This document shows positions 8,812 through 13,657 of a stretch of 13,657 nt of DNA, in pieces (within the stretch, counting starts at the first letter, position 1; the number at the start of each line of letters is the position of its first letter). The DNA comes from an uncultured Acidobacteriota bacterium (lineage in GTDB: Bacteria; Acidobacteriota; Vicinamibacteria; Vicinamibacterales; UBA8438). Position numbers and translations under genes: made by a program. The notes beneath the pieces are model-generated. The model saw nothing but the letters and a program-made list of their open reading frames with translations, had not been told where the DNA came from and searched no databases. The stretch spans positions 1 through 13,657 of the forward strand of contig CAJWMX010000022.1 in the NCBI GenBank assembly GCA_913043805.1. Reading direction: 5' to 3'.

Positions 8812-10229
8812 TGCACGACAGCGACAAGTTCCGCGATGAGTGCGGCGTCTTCGGGATTTACGGGCATTCCGAGGCTCCGGCGCTGACCAGGCTTGGGCTG
8901 TATGCCCTCCAGCATCGCGGCCAGGAGAGCGCCGGGATTGCGACCGCCAATGCCGACGGGCTGCACTTGACCCGGGCCATGGGGCAAGTTTCTGAGGCCT
9001 TCGATGAGAAGACCCTGGCGTCGCTCGAAGGCAACGCCTCGATCGGTCACGTCCGGTATTCCACCGCTGGCGATAGTCGGATCGCCAATGCACAGCCGAT
9101 CCTGATCGACTGTGTGCATGGCGAGATCGCGCTCTGCCACAACGGAAATCTCATCAACGCCGCGGAGTTGCGCACCTACCTGGTCGGCAAAGGGCACATC
9201 TTTCAGACCAGCAGCGACACGGAAGTGGTCTTGCACCTCTACGCGCGGTCCCAGGCGCCGACTCCGGAGGACGCGATCGTCGAGTCGGTGGCCCAGGTGC
9301 GCGGGGCCTTTTCTCTCGCGATGCTGACGGAGGACCACCTGATCGCGGTGCGAGATCCGCATGGCTTCCGTCCGCTGGTGGTTGGCAATCTGGGCGACGC
9401 CACGGTGGTCTGCTCGGAGACCTGCGCGCTGGATCTCATCGGGGCTCGCTACGTGCGTGATGTCGAACCGGGCGAAGTGCTGGTTGTCGGCAAGTCGGGA
9501 ACGCGCTCATATCGTCCGTTCGCAGATGCCCAGCCTTCCCACTGCGTGTTCGAACACGTCTACTTTGCTCGGCCCGATAGCCTGGTCTTTGGTCAGAGCG
9601 TGAACGAGGTTCGGACCAATTTCGGTCGGCGACTGGCGCGCGAGGCGCCGATCGACGCCGACGTCGTCGTGCCGGTTCCCGATTCCGGGATGTGCGCGGC
9701 GGTAGGGTACGCGGACGAATCGGGTTTGCCGATGCGGATGGGGCTCATCCGAAACCACTACGTCGGACGCTCGTTCATCGCTCCGCAGCAGGAGATTCGC
9801 GGATTCAAGGTTCGGGTGAAGCTGAACCCGGTACGAAGCCTCATCGAAGGGAAGCGGGTGGTGCTGGTTGACGACTCCATTGTCAGGGGGACCACCAGCC
9901 GCAAGATCGTCGGGATGATCCGCGCCGCTGGCGCGGCCGAGATCCATATGCGAATCAGCTGCCCTCCGACCGCGTCTCCCTGCTACTACGGCATCGACAC
10001 GCCCCGTCGGAGCGAGCTCATCGGCGCCACGCACACGGTGGAAGAGATCCGAGATTTCATCAAGTCGGACACGTTGGCCTATCTGAGCCTCGATGGCCTT
10101 CGAGGCGCGGTTGGCGACCGCAGCGGCGACTATTGCACCTCCTGCTACACCGGTGAGTACCCGGTTGAGGCCCCCGAGGATGCCGAGGCCTACATGCAGA
10201 TGGCCCTCAAGTTGCCAGGGAAGCGATGA
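8811..10229 (+). CDS. purF: Amidophosphoribosyltransferase PurF, [4Fe-4S] type
   Basis: PurF catalyses the committed step, PRPP plus glutamine to 5-phosphoribosylamine. The 472-residue protein has a short propeptide, MHDSDKFRDE, before C11 (CGVFGIYG), which becomes the N-terminal nucleophile after processing. The Ntn-glutaminase half includes LQHRGQESAGI, HVRYSTAG and LCHNGNL. The phosphoribosyltransferase half has the PRPP loop VVLVDDSIVRGTTS. C245 (SHCVFEHVYF), C391 (SPCYYGID), C442 and C445 (YCTSCYTG) match the four cluster ligands of the B. subtilis enzyme, so an oxygen-sensitive [4Fe-4S] form is expected. The frame is open back to 8766, but the ATG at 8811 gives the correct propeptide and sits in the TGATG junction with purL. 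The stop overlaps the next gene through ATGA. Confidence 0.97.
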
Positions 10230-11371
10230 CACGGTGGGGAGTCGTCGCGGTGGCGGCGCTGGTCCTGGTGACCAGCGCGAGGGCGCAGCCGGCGCTGACG
10301 GTCGACGCCGCCATTTCCCAGCTCGGCGATTTCGACTACGACGTGCGGACGGCCGCGAGCGGTTTCATCCGACGGTTGTCGACCGAAGAGGCCAGGCCGG
10401 TGCTGGCTCGGGCGGTCGCGACTCACGAGGACGGGTACGTTCGTTACCGCGCTCTCGTGCTGCTTGTCGGATTCGGGGGCATCGAGGCGCGGGATGCCGT
10501 TCTCGGGGTTATGGAGGACGGGAACGACCGGTTGCGGGCGGTGGCGTATGGCTACTTCGCGCATGAACCGGATCCGGCGATGGTGCCCCGACTGCTCGAG
10601 GCGCTGGATGGCGAGACGTCTGAGTTCGTCCGCCCGGCGCTGATTCGCGCGCTCGCGAGCCACGACGATGACCCGAGTGTGCGGCAACGTCTTCTTGCCG
10701 ACATCGATCGTGGGGTCGACTTCTTTCGGGGCGCCGTGATCGAGGCGCTTGGTGACCGGCGGGCGAGCTATGCGCTCGAGCCGCTCATGGCCGTGGCCTC
10801 GGCCCCGGGGCCGCTGCAGGACGACGCGTTGCTGGCGTTGACCCGGATCGGAGATGCGCGGGCCCTGAGCGCCGTCGCCGCCTTGCAGGGAGCGGACCCC
10901 GAGCTGGAGCCGATGGTCTCGGCGGCGGCGGCTGCCTTCGATGAAGACCGCGCCGGTCACTTCGCGTTCGTCTCCGAGACGCTCGCCTTCGCCGCCGTGT
11001 CCGGCGACCAGCGCGATCTGGTCCGGGCGGCGGCGGCCGGTCTCGGCGCGCTGGCCGCGTCCGGCGATGACGCCGCGCTCTCGACGCTCATCGACGTCGC
11101 TGTCGAGGCGCCGTCGGCTGAACGTGAAGCGATCGCCCTGGTGGTGGGCATGCTGGCGATGCGCGCCCCGGAGGAGATGTTGGCGCATCTCGAAACCCGG
11201 GCCGACCTGGCCGATGCGGCGCTCGTTGTTCGAGATGGCTTCGATATGCTCGACGAAGACCTCGAAGAGGAGCGGTTCTTTATGACCGCTCGCAGCACGT
11301 TCTGGGGGGCGCCGGACGGCTCCGCCGCGCGACGCGTAAGCGACGAACTGATCCGAGTGCTCGAATTCTGA
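10226..11371 (+). CDS. Exported HEAT-repeat protein embedded in the purine operon
   Basis: This 381-residue protein is not a purine enzyme. Residues 1-20 look like a Sec signal peptide: MTR, a hydrophobic stretch, then SARA with likely cleavage before Q21, so a periplasmic or secreted location is inferred. Residues about 35-220 form a HEAT/PBS-lyase-like helical repeat: the 'VR' arginine recurs at R41, R73, R104, R136 and R168, a 31-32 residue period, and a sixth unit follows near 197. Ala-rich helical sequence continues to about 335, followed by an acidic patch (340-349). No catalytic motif is visible; such folds usually mediate protein binding. It overlaps purF by ATGA and purM by TGATG, so it is translated within the operon. 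A non-cleaved N-terminal anchor is an alternative to cleavage. Its function and any tie to purine synthesis are unknown. Confidence 0.85.
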   Translation: MTRWGVVAVAALVLVTSARAQPALTVDAAISQLGDFDYDVRTAASGFIRRLSTEEARPVLARAVATHEDGYVRYRALVLLVGFGGIEARDAVLGVMEDGNDRLRAVAYGYFAHEPDPAMVPRLLEALDGETSEFVRPALIRALASHDDDPSVRQRLLADIDRGVDFFRGAVIEALGDRRASYALEPLMAVASAPGPLQDDALLALTRIGDARALSAVAALQGADPELEPMVSAAAAAFDEDRAGHFAFVSETLAFAAVSGDQRDLVRAAAAGLGALAASGDDAALSTLIDVAVEAPSAEREAIALVVGMLAMRAPEEMLAHLETRADLADAALVVRDGFDMLDEDLEEERFFMTARSTFWGAPDGSAARRVSDELIRVLEF

Positions 11372-12468
11372 TGACCAGCGCCGACGATAGTCCAGCGCCC
11401 AAGGGGGCGGGAGTCAGCTACAAGTCCTCCGGCGTCGATATCGACGCCGGCCACGAGGCGGTCCGCCGGATTCGCGCCCTGGCTCAGGAGACCTTCACCC
11501 CCGGCGTGCTGTCGGATATCGGCAGCTTCGGCGGGCTGTTCCAGCCAGACCTCGGGTCGCTCGAACAGCCGGTGCTGGTGTCGAGCGCTGACGGCGTCGG
11601 CACCAAGCTGAAGGTGGCCTTCGCGGCCGGTCGGCATGACACCGTGGGCGTCGATCTGGTCAACCACTGTGTCAACGACATCCTCGTCCAGGGCGCCACG
11701 CCGTTGTTCTTTCTGGACTACCTCGCGACGGGGCGTCTCGCGCCGGAGGTCGCGGCGGATGTGGTGTCCGGGCTCGCGACCGCGTGCCGCGAGAACCGGT
11801 GTGCGCTGCTCGGGGGCGAGACCGCCGAGATGCCTGGCTTCTATGCCGACGGGGAATATGACCTTGCTGGGTTCGTGGTGGGGTTGGTCGACCGGTCCCA
11901 CCTGATCGACGGGAAGCGGATAGAACCGGGCGATGTCGTCATCGGGCTGCCCTCGACCGGTCTGCACACCAACGGCTACTCGCTGGCTCGTCGAATCTGC
12001 TTCGATCACCTCGGACTGTCGGTGGACAGCCCCGTTGAGGAGCTGGGCTGCCGGCTTGGTGACGAACTGCTCAGGCCGCACTGCTCCTACCTCCCGACCG
12101 TCCGTTCGATCCTGGGTGACGGGACCATCAAGGCGATGGCGCACATCACGGGCGGGGGGCTGACTGACAATCTGCCGCGTGTGCTGCCCGAGGGCTGTGC
12201 CGTCTACATCGATCCGTCAACCTGGACCGTCCCTCCGATCTTCGGTTTCTTGCAGGAGCGTGGAGGCGTCGACGTCGACGACATGTTCCGCACGTTCAAC
12301 ATGGGGATCGGCTTGGCGCTCGTCTGCCGGCGTGCCGATGTGGCATCGGTCCTGGCTGGACTGATCGCCGCCGGCGAGCGTGGGGCCACCGCGATCGGCG
12401 AGATCCGAACCGGCGCCGGCGTCGTGGAGTACGGACCGGTCGATCGGAACTGGGCTGGCGACGACTGA
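11371..12468 (+). CDS. purM: Phosphoribosylformylglycinamidine cyclo-ligase PurM (AIR synthetase)
   Basis: PurM uses ATP to close the imidazole ring, converting FGAM to AIR, the step right after PurSQL. The product has 365 residues, slightly longer than the ~345 usual because of an N-terminal SADDSPAPKGAG stretch before SYKSSGVDIDAG. Motifs of the PurM/SelD/PurL ATP-binding family are present: SSADGVGTKLKVAF (71-84), VNHCVNDILVQGA, the GGETAEMPG loop (148-156), GLPSTGLHTNGYSL and AHITGGGLTDNLPRVLP. The ATG shares one base with the stop of the HEAT-repeat gene (TGATG). Ten or sixteen bases separate its stop from purN. Confidence 0.97.
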   Translation: MTSADDSPAPKGAGVSYKSSGVDIDAGHEAVRRIRALAQETFTPGVLSDIGSFGGLFQPDLGSLEQPVLVSSADGVGTKLKVAFAAGRHDTVGVDLVNHCVNDILVQGATPLFFLDYLATGRLAPEVAADVVSGLATACRENRCALLGGETAEMPGFYADGEYDLAGFVVGLVDRSHLIDGKRIEPGDVVIGLPSTGLHTNGYSLARRICFDHLGLSVDSPVEELGCRLGDELLRPHCSYLPTVRSILGDGTIKAMAHITGGGLTDNLPRVLPEGCAVYIDPSTWTVPPIFGFLQERGGVDVDDMFRTFNMGIGLALVCRRADVASVLAGLIAAGERGATAIGEIRTGAGVVEYGPVDRNWAGDD

Positions 12469-12484
12469 TCACGTCCGAATGATC

Positions 12485-13102
12485 ATGGGACGCAGACTGG
12501 GTGTGCTGATATCGGGGCGGGGGAGCAATCTCCAGGCCATCATCGATGCGGTGGCTGACGGCCGCCTCGACGCGTCGATCGCCGTCGTCGTCTGCAACAA
12601 GCCGAACGCGGGCGGTCTCGAACGCGCTACGGCGGCGGGCATCGAGACCGCGGTGATCGAGCACACCGCTTTCGCTTCGCGAGAGGCCTACGACGCCGCC
12701 CTGGTCGAGACGCTTCGACAACGGGAGATCGATCTGGTCTGTCTGGCGGGTTTCATGCGGCTCCTGAGCCCCGTGCTGATCGACGCGTTTCCGAATCGGA
12801 TCCTCAACATACATCCGTCGCTTCTCCCGGCGTTCCCCGGTCTTCACGGTCAAACCCAGGCCTGGGAGTACGGGACGAAGGTGGCTGGAGCGACGGTGCA
12901 CATCGTGACGCCGGAGCTCGACGCCGGCCCGATTGTGATGCAGGCGACCGTCCCCGTCGAAGATGACGACACGCCGGACACCTTGGCCGCCCGCGTCCTC
13001 GTCGAGGAGCATCGGATCTACCCCGAGGCCATTGGTATCGTCCTGGCTGGCGGCTGGCGAATCGAAGGTCGCCGGTTCCTGCGCCAGCCAACCGCCCCCT
13101 GA
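12485..13102 (+). CDS. purN: Phosphoribosylglycinamide formyltransferase PurN
   Basis: PurN transfers the formyl group of 10-formyl-THF to GAR, step 3 of the pathway. The 205-residue protein begins MGRRLGVLISGRGSNLQAII, with the phosphate-binding glycine loop. Catalytic N108 and H110 (ILNIHPSLLPAFPG) and D146 (PELDAGPIV) match E. coli N106, H108 and D144 with a constant +2 shift. The folate-site region FMRLLSP is also present. Two in-frame ATGs, at 12479 and 12485, are possible; neither has a clear Shine-Dalgarno, and the second fits homologues slightly better. It is the last purine gene of the run. No terminator hairpin follows in the 44 bases before tyrS. Confidence 0.96.
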   Translation: MGRRLGVLISGRGSNLQAIIDAVADGRLDASIAVVVCNKPNAGGLERATAAGIETAVIEHTAFASREAYDAALVETLRQREIDLVCLAGFMRLLSPVLIDAFPNRILNIHPSLLPAFPGLHGQTQAWEYGTKVAGATVHIVTPELDAGPIVMQATVPVEDDDTPDTLAARVLVEEHRIYPEAIGIVLAGGWRIEGRRFLRQPTAP

Positions 13103-13134
13103 GTTCTGTCTCCTGCCTCCCGTCGTCTGATCGG

Positions 13135-13140
13135 TATACT
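13135..13140 (+). promoter_or_regulatory. -10 element (TATACT) for a probably leaderless tyrS transcript
   Basis: TATACT matches the sigma-70 -10 consensus at five of six positions. It ends six bases before the tyrS ATG at 13147, so the expected transcription start would fall on or next to the A of the ATG. No Shine-Dalgarno is present in the intervening CGTGTG. No clear -35 hexamer is seen 16-18 bases upstream. The placement is observed; leaderless initiation is inferred. Confidence 0.55.
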
Positions 13141-13146
13141 CGTGTG

Positions 13147-13657
13147 ATGTCAGCTCGCCCAGAGACCATCGCTGACCAGCTGGCCTATCTGGCCAAGGGC
13201 TGTGTCGACGTCGTCCGCGAATCCGAGCTTCGGGCCAAGCTCGAGCGCGCGGTAGAGACGCGGAAACCACTGGTCGTCAAAGTCGGCTTCGATCCCACCG
13301 CTCCGGACCTCCACCTCGGGCACACGGTGCTGATCCGGAAGATGAAGCACTTCCAGGATCTGGGCCATACGGTCATCTTTCTGATCGGCGATTTCACCGG
13401 CCTGATCGGCGACCCGACCGGTCGGTCGAAGACCCGTCCGCCGCTCACGCGGGAGGAGATCGCCGAGAACGCCGAGACATACAAGGCGCAGGTCTTCAAG
13501 CTGCTGGACCCGGCGCGGACGGTGATCGAGTTCAATAGCCGATGGATGGGAGCGCTCACCGGAGAGGGCTGGGTGCGGCTGGCGGCACGCTACAACGTGG
13601 CCCAGATGCTCGAGCGGCGCCATTTTCGCGATCGATATGACAAGGGGCAGCCGATCG
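13147..13657 (+). CDS. tyrS: Tyrosyl-tRNA synthetase, N-terminal part (3' truncated by window edge)
   Basis: This is the first 170 codons of a class I aminoacyl-tRNA synthetase that charges tRNA-Tyr. The HIGH-type ATP motif is HLGH at 56-59, within VGFDPTAPDLHLGHTVLIRK. It is followed by KHFQDLGHTVIFLIGDFTG and IGDPTGRSKTRPPLT, wording typical of the TyrZ-like branch and not of the E. coli-type TyrS. The Rossmann-fold core continues to the edge; the KMSKS loop and S4 RNA-binding domain lie outside the window. The ATG at 13147 has no Shine-Dalgarno and sits six bases after TATACT, suggesting its own promoter and a leaderless mRNA, separate from the purine operon. Confidence 0.95.
   Translation, partial: MSARPETIADQLAYLAKGCVDVVRESELRAKLERAVETRKPLVVKVGFDPTAPDLHLGHTVLIRKMKHFQDLGHTVIFLIGDFTGLIGDPTGRSKTRPPLTREEIAENAETYKAQVFKLLDPARTVIEFNSRWMGALTGEGWVRLAARYNVAQMLERRHFRDRYDKGQPI

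Noticed and set aside
12380..12484. Upstream extension of PurN into purM
   Set aside because: The extra residues read through purM in another frame and are not like any PurN N-terminus; the glycine loop fits a start at 12479 or 12485.
13103..13146. Terminator or T-box leader between purN and tyrS
   Set aside because: Only 44 bases, with no inverted repeat followed by T's and no specifier or T-box sequence.
12296..13623. Minus-strand frames opposite purM, purN and tyrS
   Set aside because: Arg/His-rich shadow translations of well-identified genes; no ribosome site or domain.

Overview
This is a GC-rich, gene-dense bacterial window of 13 genes with almost no non-coding DNA. Most of it is one plus-strand run that carries a large de novo purine biosynthesis operon. 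The mix of genes is MtaB and RlmN radical-SAM RNA enzymes, a cytosolic M16 peptidase, a WalJ/YycJ-type metallo-beta-lactamase-fold protein, the three-part PurS/PurQ/PurL synthetase, a [4Fe-4S] PurF and a TyrZ-type TyrRS. This would suit a GC-rich Gram-negative lineage such as Acidobacteriota (Vicinamibacteria-like), but that placement is an inference with low to moderate confidence; no rRNA or other marker is present.

Layout. Positions 1-709 hold the 3' end of mtaB. rlmN lies on the minus strand and meets mtaB tail to tail, with the two stop regions overlapping by 14 bp. An AT-rich divergent intergenic stretch (about 1861-1917) separates rlmN from the plus-strand run: M16 peptidase, WalJ-like MBL protein, an 80-residue Arg-Arg-repeat protein, purB, purS, purQ, purL, purF, a secreted HEAT-repeat protein, purM, purN. 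tyrS begins at 13147, apparently from its own promoter with a leaderless transcript, and runs off the right edge.

The pur genes supply PurF (step 1), PurN (step 3), PurS+PurQ+PurL (step 4), PurM (step 5) and PurB (step 8, and also the last step to AMP). purD, purE/K, purC and purH are not in the window. Six consecutive junctions from purB to purM overlap: GTGA, GTGA, GTGA, TGATG, ATGA, TGATG. This implies tight translational coupling.

The parts that ordinary purine metabolism does not explain are the exported HEAT-repeat protein between purF and purM, the lysine-free Arg-Arg-repeat protein one base before purB, the apparent AUC start of the WalJ-like gene behind a perfect AGGAGG, and the sliding-clamp-like QASLPF at that protein's extreme C-terminus. 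No mobile element, CRISPR array, tRNA, rRNA or riboswitch was seen, and no stretch over 300 bases lacks a gene.
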